Shown piece by piece: positions 24,713 through 34,364 of a stretch of DNA of 64,000 bases. The stretch's first letter is position 1. Each line of letters starts with the position of its first letter. This DNA is from Acuticoccus sediminis (GTDB lineage: Bacteria; Pseudomonadota; Alphaproteobacteria; Rhizobiales; Amorphaceae): the NCBI RefSeq assembly GCF_003258595.1, contig NZ_QHHQ01000005.1:186001-250000 (forward strand), written 5' to 3'. The position numbers were made by a program, and so were the translations under genes. The notes beneath the pieces are model-generated. The model made no database searches. It was not told the DNA's origin and saw only the letters and a list, made by a program, of their open reading frames with translations.

Positions 24713-26137
24713 TCAGCCGCCGAAGACGACGCTGAGCCGGCGGCCGTCGCGCTCGATGTCGAGGTCCCAGTAGCGGGCGCGCTGGCGCGTCATGCGCTCG
24801 AGGTCCTCGGTGGTCTCGACCCGGTTGCCATTGACGCTGCGCACGATGTCGCCAGGACGCAGTCCGAACCGGGCGGCCGGCGTGCGTTCGTTGACCCTCG
24901 CGATGACGACCCCGGTGGCGGTCATGTCGATGTTGAGCTCGTCGGCGACGGCGGGCGACAGGTTCTGGACCGTCGCTCCGGCGAACGGCGAACGGCCGCC
25001 GAGGCGGCGGGTGTCGCGCGGCTCGGACTCCGGCGGGCGCTCCAGGGTCAATGCAGCGGTCTGCCTGGTGGAGGCGCGCTCGAACGTGATCTCCGTCTCG
25101 CCCTCGGTGCCGCGGGTCGCGAAGGCATAGCTGAAGCTGTCGATGTCCGTCACCGGGACGCCGTCGACGGCGGTGATGACGTCGGCGACGCGGATGCCGG
25201 CACGCCGCGCCGGGCCGTCCTCGGACAGCTCGACGACGACGGCGCCGGCGGGGCGGTCGAGGCCGAGCTGGCGGGCGAGCTCGCGCGTCACGTTCTCAAG
25301 CTTGGCGCCGAGCCAGGGACGATGCACCACGCCGTCGCTCTTCGCCGCCTCCACCACGAGCCGCACCGTCTCCGCCGGGATCGCGAAGCCGATGCCGTTG
25401 GAGCCGCCCGAGCGCGAGTAGATCGCGGAGTTGATGCCGACGAGGCGCCCGGCCATGTCGATCAGTCCGCCGCCGGAATTGCCGGGATTGATGGCCGCGT
25501 CGGTCTGGATGAAGAACTGCTGGTCGGCGACGCCGACCTGCGTCCGCGCCGTCGCGGACACGATGCCTTGCGTCACGGTCTGCCCGACGCCGAACGGGTT
25601 GCCGATGGCGAGCACCAGATCGCCGGTCTCCAGCTCGTCCGCCGGGGCGAAGGGGATCGTCGGGAACGGCCCGTCACCCTCGATCTGCAGCACCGCGAGG
25701 TCGCTGCGCGCGTCCCGCAGGAGGAGCTTCGCGTCCGCCTCGCGCCGGTCGTTGAAGCCGACGCGGATCTCGCTGGCGTTCTTGATGACGTGGGCGTTGG
25801 TGACCATCAGCCCGGACGGGTCGACGATGACGCCGGAGCCGAGCGCGGAGCCGCCGCGCGGCTGCTGCCGGCCGAAGAACCGGCGCAGGAACGGATCGTC
25901 CGAGTAGAACGGGTCCACCGTCTTCTGCATCGAGTAGACGTTGACCACCGCCGGCGCGACCTGCCGCACCACGGGGGCGAAGGACAGCGCGATCTGGGCG
26001 CGGGACTGGGGTATCTCCGGCGCCGCCGGTGCCGCGGCTTCGGCCGCGGGGGGCGTCGGGGTGACCGCAGTTTCGGCGCTCGCCACTCCGGGAACGAGGG
26101 CGACGGCGAGGGCGGGGAGGATCAGGGACAAACGCAT
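24713..26137 (-). CDS. DegP/DegQ-type periplasmic serine protease with two PDZ domains
   Basis: 474 residues. Sec signal peptide (1-21, cleavage VASA-E). The trypsin-like domain has a complete catalytic triad: His116 in TNAHVI, Asp146 in DARSDLAVL and Ser221 in NPGNSGGGL. Two PDZ domains follow, about 275-365 and 385-470, the second starting LSPAVADELNID. Degrades or chaperones misfolded envelope proteins. It stands alone between rarA and topA on the same strand. The Pro/Ala-rich linker after the signal is longer than in E. coli DegQ. Confidence 0.93.
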   Translation of the reverse strand: MRLSLILPALAVALVPGVASAETAVTPTPPAAEAAAPAAPEIPQSRAQIALSFAPVVRQVAPAVVNVYSMQKTVDPFYSDDPFLRRFFGRQQPRGGSALGSGVIVDPSGLMVTNAHVIKNASEIRVGFNDRREADAKLLLRDARSDLAVLQIEGDGPFPTIPFAPADELETGDLVLAIGNPFGVGQTVTQGIVSATARTQVGVADQQFFIQTDAAINPGNSGGGLIDMAGRLVGINSAIYSRSGGSNGIGFAIPAETVRLVVEAAKSDGVVHRPWLGAKLENVTRELARQLGLDRPAGAVVVELSEDGPARRAGIRVADVITAVDGVPVTDIDSFSYAFATRGTEGETEITFERASTRQTAALTLERPPESEPRDTRRLGGRSPFAGATVQNLSPAVADELNIDMTATGVVIARVNERTPAARFGLRPGDIVRSVNGNRVETTEDLERMTRQRARYWDLDIERDGRRLSVVFGG

Positions 26138-26275
26138 CGGCTAACTTCGACTGGTCCGCAAAGTCCGGTCAACCGGATGCGCCCCTCCGGCCCGTCGGGC
26201 AAGGTGGGGCGCCCCGGCCTCGGGGAGGCACACGGTCGCAGCGCGTCCCGGCCCCGGATCGCGGGGCCGGTGCTG

Positions 26276-29068
26276 TCAGTCCTCCCAGGGCGGCGTATCG
26301 CTCGCCGCGCTGCGCCTGGTCGAGGCGGCGGAGGACTTCGAGGCGGCCGCCTTCTTGCTGCCCGCCGACTTCGCTCCCGTCGACTTGGCACCCGTCGACT
26401 TCGCCTTGGACGCGGTCTTCGCCTTCGGCGTCTCGCCGTCGTCCTCGACCAGCGAATCGCCGTCGGCCTTCGCCGCCTTCGACTTCGCGGCCGACTTGGC
26501 CTTGGTGCCCGACGCCTTGCTCTTCGAGCTGGCGGCCTTGGCCTTGCCCTTCGGCGCGGCCTTGGTCTTGCCGGCGCGCTCCGCGATCAGCTTCAGCGCC
26601 TCTTCCAGCGTGAGCGCCTGCGGGTCGGTGCCCTTCGGGAGCGTCGCATTGACCTTCCCGTGGTTCACGTACGGCCCGTAGCGGCCCTCGCGCACCGTCA
26701 CCTCACCGCCGGAGGGGTGCTCGCCGAGGCTCTTCAGCGCGGCGGGCGTGCGGGAGAAGCCCTTGCCCTCCTTCCGCTCGGCAATCATCGCGACAGCCCG
26801 GTTGAGGCCGATCTCGAACACCTCGTCGATGGAATCGAGCTTGGAGTACTTGCCGCCGTAGAGCAGGTACGGCCCGTACCGGCCGAGGCCGGCCTGGATC
26901 GGATCCTGCGTCTCCGGGTGCAGCCCCACCTCGCGTGGCAGCGACAGGAGCTGGATCGCCTTCTCCAGCGTCACCTCCTGCGGCGCCCAGCCCTTCGGCA
27001 GCGAGGAGCGGGCCGGCTTCTCGCCATCGGCGGCCGCGCCCATCTCGATGTAGGGGCCGAAGCGGCCCGACTTCAGCGCGATCTCGAGCCCGGTGTCCGG
27101 GTGGATGCCCAGCACCTGCGGCCCGCTCGGCTTCGGGTCGGCGTTCGGGTCGTCGCCGAACTCCCGGGTGTAGTTGCACTCAGGATAGTTCGAGCAGCCG
27201 ATGAACGCGCCGTACCGGCTCGTCTTCAGCGACAGGTTGCCCTGGTGGCAGACGGGACAGATGCGCGGGTCCGAGCCGTCCGGCCGCGGCGGGTAGATGA
27301 GCGGCGCCAGGTCCTCGTTCAGCGCGTCGAGGACGGCGGCCGTACGAACTTCCAGTACCTCGCCGATCTGGCGCGAGAAGTCCGCCCAGAACTCGCGCAG
27401 CACCTCCCGCCAGTCCGCCTTGCCGTCGGAGATGGCGTCGAGCTTCTCCTCGAGGTCGGCGGTGAAGCCGTACTCGACGTAGCGCTCGAAGAAGCTCTCC
27501 AGGAACGCCGTCACGATGCGGCCCTTGGACCCCGGCACGAGGCGCTTCTTGTCGAGCGTCACGTACTCGCGGTCGCGCAGGGTGGACAGCGTCGCCGTGT
27601 AGGTCGACGGGCGGCCGATGCCGAGCTCTTCCATGCGCTTGATGAGCGTCGCCTCGGTGAAGCGCGGCGGCGGCTCGGTGAAGTGCTGGGACGGCTTGAC
27701 CGCCTTGCGGTCCAGCCTGTCGCCCTGGGTGATCTTCGGCAGGCGGCCGTCCTCGTCGTCCTCCTGGTCGTCCACACCTTCCATGTAGACCGACAGGAAG
27801 CCGTCGAAGAGCATGACCGAGCCGGTGGCGCGCAGGCCGATGGACTTCGCCCCGGCCTTGGCGTCGATCTCCACGGTCGTGCGCTCGAACTCGGCCGATT
27901 CCATCTGGCTCGCCATCGCGCGCTTCCAGATGAGGTCGTAGAGGCGGAACTCGTCGTCGCCGAGGTAGCGCTTCATCTGCGCCGGGCGGCGGAACGGGTC
28001 GGTCGGACGGATCGCCTCGTGCGCCTCCTGCGCGTTCTTCGCCTTGGTGGCGTAGTAGCGCGGCTTCTCCGGCAGATACGGCTCGGCGTAGTCCTTGCCG
28101 ATGAGGCGGCGGATCGCGGAGATGCCCTCCGGCGCCATCTGCACGCCGTCGGTCCGCATGTAGGTGATGAGGCCGGTCGTCTCGCCGTCTAGGGCGATGC
28201 CCTCGTAGAGCTTCTGCGCCGTCTGCATGGTGCGGGCGGACGAGAAGCCGAGCTTGCGGCTCGCCTCCTGCTGCAGCGTCGACGTGGTGAACGGGGGCGC
28301 CGGGTTGCGCTTCTGCGGCTTGGCCTCGACCGAGACGGCCGAGAAGGCGGCCTGGTTGAGGTGGTCGACGATGGCCCGGGCGTCCGTCTCGTTCTTGATG
28401 CCGAGACGGTCGAGCCGCTTGCCGTCGAGGACCGAGACGCGCGCGTCGAACGGTTCGCCCGCCGGGTTGGTCAGCGTCGCGATGACGGACCAGTACTCCT
28501 GCGCGACGAATCGCTCGATCTCCGCCTCGCGGTCGCAGACGAGCCGCAGGGCGACGGACTGCACGCGGCCGGCCGAGCGCGAGCCCGGGAGCTTGCGCCA
28601 CAGCACCGGCGACAAATTGAAGCCGACCAGGTAGTCGAGCGCACGGCGTGCGCGGTACGCGTCGACGAGGTGGTCCTCGATGTCGCGCGGCGCGGCCATG
28701 GCGTCGAGCACGGCCTGCTTGGTGATGGCGTTGAACACCACCCGCTGGACCGGCTGCGCCTTCAGCGCCTTCTTCTCCTTCAGCACCTGCAGGACGTGCC
28801 AGGAGATCGCCTCCCCCTCACGGTCCGGGTCGGTGGCAAGGATCAGGCGGTCTGCATCCTTCACGGCCTTGGCAAGATCATTGAGACGTTTGGCGGCCTT
28901 GGCGTCGACCTGCCACAGCATCTCGAAATCATTGTCCGGATCCACCGAGCCGTCTTTGGGCGGCAGATCGCGCACGTGACCGTAGGACGCGACCACATGG
29001 TAGTCGGACCCCAGGTACTTGTTGATCGTTTTTGCCTTGGCCGGAGACTCGACAACGACGACGTTCAT
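26276..29068 (-). CDS. topA: DNA topoisomerase I
   Basis: 930 residues. TOPRIM domain from residue 1 (VVVESPAKAKTINKYL; DPDREGE). The active-site tyrosine is Tyr303 in LITYMRTDG. One Cys4 zinc motif is seen (CPVC ... GCSNYPEC, about residues 607-633), then three degenerate C-terminal repeats around GRFGPYI, GRYGPYL and GRYGPYV. The last about 120 residues are a Lys/Ala/Ser-rich tail with STGAK-type repeats like eukaryotic H1 tails, common in alphaproteobacterial TopA and probably DNA-binding. Relaxes negative supercoils. Confidence 0.96.
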   Translation of the reverse strand: MNVVVVESPAKAKTINKYLGSDYHVVASYGHVRDLPPKDGSVDPDNDFEMLWQVDAKAAKRLNDLAKAVKDADRLILATDPDREGEAISWHVLQVLKEKKALKAQPVQRVVFNAITKQAVLDAMAAPRDIEDHLVDAYRARRALDYLVGFNLSPVLWRKLPGSRSAGRVQSVALRLVCDREAEIERFVAQEYWSVIATLTNPAGEPFDARVSVLDGKRLDRLGIKNETDARAIVDHLNQAAFSAVSVEAKPQKRNPAPPFTTSTLQQEASRKLGFSSARTMQTAQKLYEGIALDGETTGLITYMRTDGVQMAPEGISAIRRLIGKDYAEPYLPEKPRYYATKAKNAQEAHEAIRPTDPFRRPAQMKRYLGDDEFRLYDLIWKRAMASQMESAEFERTTVEIDAKAGAKSIGLRATGSVMLFDGFLSVYMEGVDDQEDDEDGRLPKITQGDRLDRKAVKPSQHFTEPPPRFTEATLIKRMEELGIGRPSTYTATLSTLRDREYVTLDKKRLVPGSKGRIVTAFLESFFERYVEYGFTADLEEKLDAISDGKADWREVLREFWADFSRQIGEVLEVRTAAVLDALNEDLAPLIYPPRPDGSDPRICPVCHQGNLSLKTSRYGAFIGCSNYPECNYTREFGDDPNADPKPSGPQVLGIHPDTGLEIALKSGRFGPYIEMGAAADGEKPARSSLPKGWAPQEVTLEKAIQLLSLPREVGLHPETQDPIQAGLGRYGPYLLYGGKYSKLDSIDEVFEIGLNRAVAMIAERKEGKGFSRTPAALKSLGEHPSGGEVTVREGRYGPYVNHGKVNATLPKGTDPQALTLEEALKLIAERAGKTKAAPKGKAKAASSKSKASGTKAKSAAKSKAAKADGDSLVEDDGETPKAKTASKAKSTGAKSTGAKSAGSKKAAASKSSAASTRRSAASDTPPWED

Positions 29069-29275
29069 TTCTGGCCCCCCTCAAGCCGTCCCGCACATAG
29101 AGGCGGTTGGCCGCCGACGCAAAGGGGGAGTGCTTCAACTTCCGCCAAAAGCGTACTCGTGTTCCGTTCGGTCCACACTCGAAAAAAGATGTTCATACTC
29201 GGCAAGGTTGAGTCCAGCTTCGGCTCGCATGGTGGTCTTGTTGCACCATAGGTTCACCGTTTGAAGGAGAACACC

Positions 29276-29527
29276 ATGCCAGCCTTGAGCGAACAGGTCC
29301 CCGCCAAGACGGCAATCCCGGCCCGGCAGCTCGGCCAATCCGAGCGCGACGTGGCCGACTACATCGAGCAGATGTCCGGCGAACTCGTCTCCCTTGCCGA
29401 ACAGACGGGCCTCGGGTTCCTGGCCTACCTCCTCGAAGTGGCGCGCGAGGAAGCGGCGCTGCACCGCACCCCCCAAAAAGCCCGCCCGATGGAATTCCAC
29501 GGCGAGCTGCCGCCACCCAACATGTGA
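29276..29527 (+). CDS. small hypothetical protein
   Basis: 83 residues from the ATG at 29276, with AAGGAG six bases upstream. No signal peptide or membrane helix. The middle part (about 22-62) is predicted helical, with SERDVADYIEQMSGELVSL, and the end is PPPNM. The strong ribosome site and divergence from topA support a real gene. I do not recognise a family. Confidence 0.65.
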   Translation: MPALSEQVPAKTAIPARQLGQSERDVADYIEQMSGELVSLAEQTGLGFLAYLLEVAREEAALHRTPQKARPMEFHGELPPPNM

Positions 29528-29614
29528 GTCCACCGGCCCGCCCGCAACTCCGGGACGGGGCCGGACGCCTTGTAACCCGCAGCGTAACCCGCAGCGCGCC
29601 GGGGGCCGCGCCGG

Positions 29615-30106
29615 TCATTCGACCCAAAGGCCCCTCGACCGGTGCCAGTCCGCCAGGCTCTCGTCGGGATACTGGTCGAAGCAGACGTCCCCGGGCTTCA
29701 GCTGGGGCTCCACCCAGTTGAGCTTGTAGGCCAGCATGATGTGCGTCTGCTCGCGCGGCACCGGGAGGTCCGTGTCGATCGCCGAGGCGAACGGGTGGAT
29801 GAGCTCCGGCCACGTGGGGTCGAAGAGCCAGAGCCCGCTGCTGCAGTGGCGGCAGAAGTGCCTCTGGCCGGACGAGACGTGACAGACCCCGCCGTCCTCG
29901 ATTTCGGCCTTGTAGACGGCCATGGCGTCGCGCCCCTTCACATCGAGGCTGTCGGCGATCCCGCCTAGATTGATCGCGTAGCCGCCCCCACCCTGCGTCT
30001 TGCAGCAGATGCGGCAGTAGCATCGCTGGTATGGCACAGGCGTATGGCTCGCCAGCGTGAAGGAGACGGCGCCGCAGCGGCAGCTCCCCTCGAGTGTCAT
30101 CGGCAT
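29615..30106 (-). CDS. GFA (glutathione-dependent formaldehyde-activating)/CENP-V family protein
   Basis: 163 residues from the ATG at 30106 (GAGGG seven bases upstream). Zinc-binding cysteines are in GSCRCGAVSF, RCYCRICCKTQG and HFCRHCSSG, the Cys pattern of the GFA fold. The family name comes from Gfa of Paracoccus, but most paralogues are not formaldehyde enzymes, and this one lies far from the C1 genes at 42100 onward. Function is therefore left open. Confidence 0.85.
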   Translation of the reverse strand: MPMTLEGSCRCGAVSFTLASHTPVPYQRCYCRICCKTQGGGGYAINLGGIADSLDVKGRDAMAVYKAEIEDGGVCHVSSGQRHFCRHCSSGLWLFDPTWPELIHPFASAIDTDLPVPREQTHIMLAYKLNWVEPQLKPGDVCFDQYPDESLADWHRSRGLWVE

Positions 30107-30256
30107 GTTCGGCCCTCGCTTCGTCACCATGGAACCGTCGGGCCCGGCTAAGCCACCGTCGCGACAGGGATTCGGCCAGGCGCCGCGTCCTGCTCGCGGC
30201 GCAGTGCGGCTCGGTTGAATATGCGCAGGAACGGCCGCCGGGGTAGAAGTACGTCG

Positions 30257-30283
30257 AACGAACGCGCATAAGATGGGTTCGTT
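30257..30283. promoter_or_regulatory. inverted repeat in the GFA/rnr divergent gap
   Basis: AACGAAC-N13-GTTCGTT forms a 27-base dyad about 85 bases upstream of the rnr start and 150 bases before the GFA gene. It is a candidate operator; no binder is known. Confidence 0.25.
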
Positions 30284-30368
30284 AAATACCGTCGCTGGTA
30301 GTAATGCATCGGCGGCGGCCCCATCCCTGCGGCTCGACGGGCGCCTTTCCCGACTCCACATAGACCAT

Positions 30369-32555
30369 ATGTCAAAGACACCCGTCCCCACCCGCGACGA
30401 GATCCTGCGCTTTGTCGCCGATAGCACCGGCCGAGTGGGGAAACGCGAGATCGCGAAGGCCTTCAACGTCAAAGGCGCGAATCGAGTCGAGTTGAAGTCC
30501 CTGCTCGCCGAGATGGCCGACGAGGGGCTGCTCGCCAAGTCCGGCAAGCGTCTGGCGCGCCCGGGCGAGCTGCCGCGCGTCGCGCTGCTGTCGGTCTCGG
30601 GCCGCACCTCCGACGGCGACCTCCTCGCCGAGCCGACCACCTGGGAATTCGACGAGCCGCGCCCGAAGGTGACGCTCATCGGCACCAAGCCGGCCCCCGG
30701 CATGGGCGACCGGCTGCTGGCGCGAATCTCCTACGATGACGACGGGCGTCCGGTCGGCAAGGTCATCAAGGTGATCGAGCGCCGCCCGGCCTCGACGCTC
30801 GCGGTGCTCGAGCGATTCGGCGACCGCCCGCAGCTCTCGCCGACGTCCAAGAAGGAGCGCGACATCTACTTCGTGCACCCGGACGCGGTGAAGGACATCC
30901 CCAGCGACACGCTGGTGCGGATCGAGGTGGACCGCGGCCGTTCGGCCCGCGTCGTCGAGGTGGTCGGCCCGGTCGGCTCAGAGCAGGCGGTGTCGCTGCT
31001 GGCGATCCACGCGCACGGCATTCCCGACCGCTTCCCCGAGCGCGTCCTGGCGGAGGCCGCGGCGGCCGAGCCGGCGACCCTCAAGGCGCGGGAGGACTGG
31101 CGCGACGTCCCCTTCCTGACGATCGACCCGCCCGACGCGAAGGACCACGACGACGCCGTCTTCGCCGAGCCCGACCCGCACAACGAGGGCGGGCACATCG
31201 TCACCGTCGCCATCGCCGACGTCGCCTACTACGTGACGCCCGGCTCGGCGATGGACGAGGAGGCGCGGCTGCGCGGCAACTCCACCTACTTCCCCGACCG
31301 CGTCGTGCCGATGCTGCCGGAGCGCATCTCCAACGACCTCTGCTCCCTGCGCGAGGGCGAGGTGCGGCCGGCCATGGCGGTGCGGATGGTCTTCGCCCGC
31401 GACGGGCGCAAGCAGCGCCACACCTTCCACCGCGTGCTGATGCGCTCCGAGCGCCGCCTCGCCTACCAGGACGCGCAGAAGATCGCGGACGGCGCGCTGG
31501 AGTCGGACGTCAAGCCGCTCATCGACAACCTTTGGGCCGCCTACCGCTGCCTGTCGAAGGGCCGTGACGCGCGCGACCCGCTGGAGCTCGACCTTCCCGA
31601 GCGCAAGATCATCCTGACCCCCGAGGGCCAGGTCGACCGCGTCGTCGTTCCGGAGCGGCTCGACGCGCACAAGCTCATCGAAGAGTTCATGATCCAGGCC
31701 AACGTCGCGGCGGCGGAGACCTGCGAGGCGGCGCGGCTGCCGCTGCTCTACCGCATCCACGACCAGCCGAGCCTCGAGAAGATCGAGGCGCTGAAGGAGT
31801 TCCTCGGGACGCTCGACCTGAAGCTGGCGAGCGGCGCGGGCGTGCGGCCGGGCGACTTCAACGGCATCCTCCTCAAGGTGGGCGGGACGCAGAACGCGCA
31901 GCTCGTCAACGAGGTCATCCTGCGGTCCCAGGCGCAGGCGGAGTATGCGCCGGACAATATCGGCCACTTCGGCCTGTCGCTGCGCCGCTATGCGCACTTC
32001 ACCTCGCCGATCCGCCGCTATGCCGACCTCATCGTCCACCGCGCGCTGATCCGCGCGCTGGACCTCGGCAGGGACGGGCTGTCGGACCACGAGATCTCCG
32101 AGCTCAGCCAGATCGGCGCCGACATCTCCTCCACCGAGCGGCGCTCCATGCTGGCCGAGCGCGAGACGATCGACCGCCTGATCGCCCAGTGGCTGACGGA
32201 CAAGATCGGCGCGACGTTCGAGGGCCGCATCGGCGGCGTCACCAAGGCCGGGCTCTTCATCAAGCTGAAGGAGACCGGCGCGGACGGGTTCGTGCCGATC
32301 TCCACCCTCGGCAACGAGTACATGATCTACGACGAGGCCAACCAGGCGCTCGTCGGCGAGGCGACCGGCACGACCTTCCGGCTCGGCGACGACGTGACGG
32401 TGCGCCTCATGGAGGCGGCCCCGTTCTCCGGCGCGCTCCGGTTCGACATCATCGAGCACGAGGCGACGACGAAGCTGCCCCGTCGGGGCCGCCACACGTC
32501 CCGCCCGTCGCACAAGCGCCCGATGAAACGCCCGATGAAAAGAGGCCGGAGATGA
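30369..32555 (+). CDS. rnr: ribonuclease R
   Basis: 728 residues. An N-terminal winged-helix segment (about 8-60, IAKAFNVKGANRVELKSLL) is followed by cold-shock domains, then the RNB nuclease domain with the acidic metal site PPDAKDHDDAVF (near 253-264) and YFPDRVVPMLPERISNDLCSL. After that comes an S1 domain (about 620-700) and a basic tail rich in Arg/Lys and Pro-Met. It degrades structured RNA 3' to 5' and takes part in rRNA/mRNA turnover. No clear Shine-Dalgarno precedes the ATG. First gene of a coupled four-gene unit with both DUF983 genes and the NUDIX gene. Confidence 0.95.
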   Translation: MSKTPVPTRDEILRFVADSTGRVGKREIAKAFNVKGANRVELKSLLAEMADEGLLAKSGKRLARPGELPRVALLSVSGRTSDGDLLAEPTTWEFDEPRPKVTLIGTKPAPGMGDRLLARISYDDDGRPVGKVIKVIERRPASTLAVLERFGDRPQLSPTSKKERDIYFVHPDAVKDIPSDTLVRIEVDRGRSARVVEVVGPVGSEQAVSLLAIHAHGIPDRFPERVLAEAAAAEPATLKAREDWRDVPFLTIDPPDAKDHDDAVFAEPDPHNEGGHIVTVAIADVAYYVTPGSAMDEEARLRGNSTYFPDRVVPMLPERISNDLCSLREGEVRPAMAVRMVFARDGRKQRHTFHRVLMRSERRLAYQDAQKIADGALESDVKPLIDNLWAAYRCLSKGRDARDPLELDLPERKIILTPEGQVDRVVVPERLDAHKLIEEFMIQANVAAAETCEAARLPLLYRIHDQPSLEKIEALKEFLGTLDLKLASGAGVRPGDFNGILLKVGGTQNAQLVNEVILRSQAQAEYAPDNIGHFGLSLRRYAHFTSPIRRYADLIVHRALIRALDLGRDGLSDHEISELSQIGADISSTERRSMLAERETIDRLIAQWLTDKIGATFEGRIGGVTKAGLFIKLKETGADGFVPISTLGNEYMIYDEANQALVGEATGTTFRLGDDVTVRLMEAAPFSGALRFDIIEHEATTKLPRRGRHTSRPSHKRPMKRPMKRGRR

Positions 32556-32935
32556 ACGACCGCTCGCCGATGGACGCCATGATGAAGGGGATGATGGGAC
32601 GCTGTCCCAACTGCGGCGTCGGCAGCCTCTTCGACGGTTTCCTCAAGGTGCGCGACACCTGCCCCCACTGCGGCGAGGCGCTCTACCACCACCGCGCCGA
32701 CGACGCGCCGCCCTACATCGTCATGTCGTTTGTGGGGATCTTCGTGGTGGCGGTGATGTTCTACGTCGAGATCGCCTACGAGCCGGCGCTCTGGATCCAC
32801 GCGGCGATCTTCCTGCCGCTGACCATTGTGCTTTCGTTGGTGCTGCTTCGGCCGACGAAGGGCCTCATGGTCGGCCTGCAGTGGGCCAAGCGGATGCACG
32901 GCTTCAACCCCAACGGCGCGGGAGGCGACGCATGA
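32552..32935 (+). CDS. DUF983 membrane protein (copy 1)
   Basis: 127 residues. N-terminal zinc-ribbon-like pattern RCPNCGVGSLFDGFLKVRDTCPHCGE (CxxC-N18-CxxC, near 17-42), then two membrane helices (about 58-78 and 83-103). The ATG overlaps the rnr stop (ATGA). DUF983 proteins are widespread in alphaproteobacteria next to ctaG/cox or rnr genes; their role is not established. The cysteine ribbon faces the cytoplasm if the N-terminus is inside. Confidence 0.85.
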   Translation: MNDRSPMDAMMKGMMGRCPNCGVGSLFDGFLKVRDTCPHCGEALYHHRADDAPPYIVMSFVGIFVVAVMFYVEIAYEPALWIHAAIFLPLTIVLSLVLLRPTKGLMVGLQWAKRMHGFNPNGAGGDA

Positions 32936-33393
32936 ACGACGTATCGGGCGCGGGCGACACCGTCCCCTCCCCGCATCCGCGGCTGCCGTCCGAAGCGTCG
33001 ATGGCGCTGCTGGCCGAGCGCTCGGTCTGGCGCGCGATGTGGAACGGCCTCAGGAGCCGCTGCCCGAGCTGCGGCACCGGCGGGCTCTTCGACGGCTTCA
33101 TCAGGGTCAGCGACGCGTGCCCCCATTGCGGCGAGGCGCTCCACCACCACCGCGCCGACGACGCACCGCCCTACATCGTGATGATGATCGTCGGACATGT
33201 GGTGGTTGCGATAATGCTGCTATACGAGATCACCATGTCTCCTGCGCTGTGGTTGCACGCGGCGATCTTCCTGCCTCTAACGGTTCTCATGTCGCTCATC
33301 CTGATGCGCCCCACGAAGGGCGCGCTCGTCGGCCTCCAGTGGGCCAACCTCATGCACGGCTTCGACCCCGAATACGCGGGAGGTGACGTGTGA
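32932..33393 (+). CDS. DUF983 membrane protein (copy 2, tandem paralogue)
   Basis: 153 residues. Same plan as the preceding gene: CPSCGTGGLFDGFIRVSDACPHCGE, the shared HHHRADDAPPYIVM segment and two helices, plus a 25-residue N-terminal extension. The two genes are clearly a tandem duplication that has diverged mainly in the helices. It overlaps its upstream copy (ATGA) and its downstream neighbour (GTGA), so all are translated from one message. A heterodimer is possible. Confidence 0.85.
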   Translation: MNDVSGAGDTVPSPHPRLPSEASMALLAERSVWRAMWNGLRSRCPSCGTGGLFDGFIRVSDACPHCGEALHHHRADDAPPYIVMMIVGHVVVAIMLLYEITMSPALWLHAAIFLPLTVLMSLILMRPTKGALVGLQWANLMHGFDPEYAGGDV

Positions 33394-34139
33394 GCGGAGC
33401 CATGACCGCCGCCGAGCGGCTGAAGCGCGACCAGGCCGCCGCCAAGACCGAGGCGCACCGCCGAGTCACGATCCGCGACGCCGCCACGCTGATCCTCATC
33501 GACAGTAACGGCCCGTCGGTGCTGATGGGCCGCCGCTCGATGAAGCACGTCTTCATGCCGGGGCGCTTCGTGTTCCCGGGCGGACGCGTCGACCCGACCG
33601 ATTCGCGCGTCAGGCTGCACACCACGTTCGACGACGCGACGCTCACCAAGCTCACCGCGCAGATGCGCTCCAAGCACTCGGACGCCCGCGCCCGCGCGCT
33701 CGGCGCGGCGGCGATCCGCGAGGTGTACGAGGAGACAGGCGTCCTCGTCGGCGCCAAGGGCGCGGAGACGCTGCCTACGGGGCCGGCCTGGCAGCCCTTC
33801 CGCGACCGCGGCATCGGCCTCGACTTCTCGGCGCTGCGCTACGTCTTCCGGGCGATCACGCCCCCCGGCCGGCCGCGGCGGTTCGACACACGCTTCTTCG
33901 CCGTCCCGCGCGAGGCGATCGCCGAGATCGATCCCACCCGCATCGGCGAGGACGCCGAGCTGGAGGAGATCGCCTGGGTGACGCTCGACGAGGCCCGCAC
34001 CCTGGAGCTTCCCGGCATCACCCACACGGTGATCGACAGCCTCGCCAAGCGCCTCGCGGAGTCGCCGGAGCTGCCTGCGGGCGGACCCGTGCCCTTCTTC
34101 CGCTTCGTGCGCGGCGAGCGGACGATGGAACTGCTCTAG
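33390..34139 (+). CDS. NUDIX hydrolase
   Basis: 249 residues from a GTG that overlaps the DUF983 stop. The Nudix box is AAIREVYEETGVLVG (near 110-124), with the catalytic REVYEE glutamates; the upstream GX5E half is degenerate (GAAAIREV context). Hydrolyses a nucleoside diphosphate linked to another group; members of this subgroup include ADP-ribose and CoA pyrophosphatases, but I cannot choose. Conserved neighbour of rnr in Hyphomicrobiales. Confidence 0.88.
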   Translation: MSGAMTAAERLKRDQAAAKTEAHRRVTIRDAATLILIDSNGPSVLMGRRSMKHVFMPGRFVFPGGRVDPTDSRVRLHTTFDDATLTKLTAQMRSKHSDARARALGAAAIREVYEETGVLVGAKGAETLPTGPAWQPFRDRGIGLDFSALRYVFRAITPPGRPRRFDTRFFAVPREAIAEIDPTRIGEDAELEEIAWVTLDEARTLELPGITHTVIDSLAKRLAESPELPAGGPVPFFRFVRGERTMELL

Positions 34140-34364
34140 CCTCCCGATCCGGAGCCGCAGGCACGGGTTATCCGCCCGCGCCCTGCCGACGATGGATCGC
34201 CGGACGAGCGGCCACCACGACCGCCCTTCCCGAACGACGCCGTCGCAGCCACGCCACAGTCGTTCTGCGGCTTGCGCGGGGCCGCATCCCGTATCCGATC
34301 GCCGCTGGCGCTTTGTCGCGTTTTCGGCCAAAGACAACCCGTAAGAGCGTACCCCGTCGGAGCC

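Noticed and set aside
24638-28192. A 1184-codon open frame on the plus strand
   Set aside because: It lies antisense to the DegP-type protease and topA, has low-complexity Arg/His/Asp/Ala composition and no domain. It is a by-product of high GC codon use.
29615-30106. Glutathione-formaldehyde activating enzyme acting with the C1 cluster
   Set aside because: Distance of 12 kb from the C1 genes and the known functional spread of the GFA fold do not support that role.
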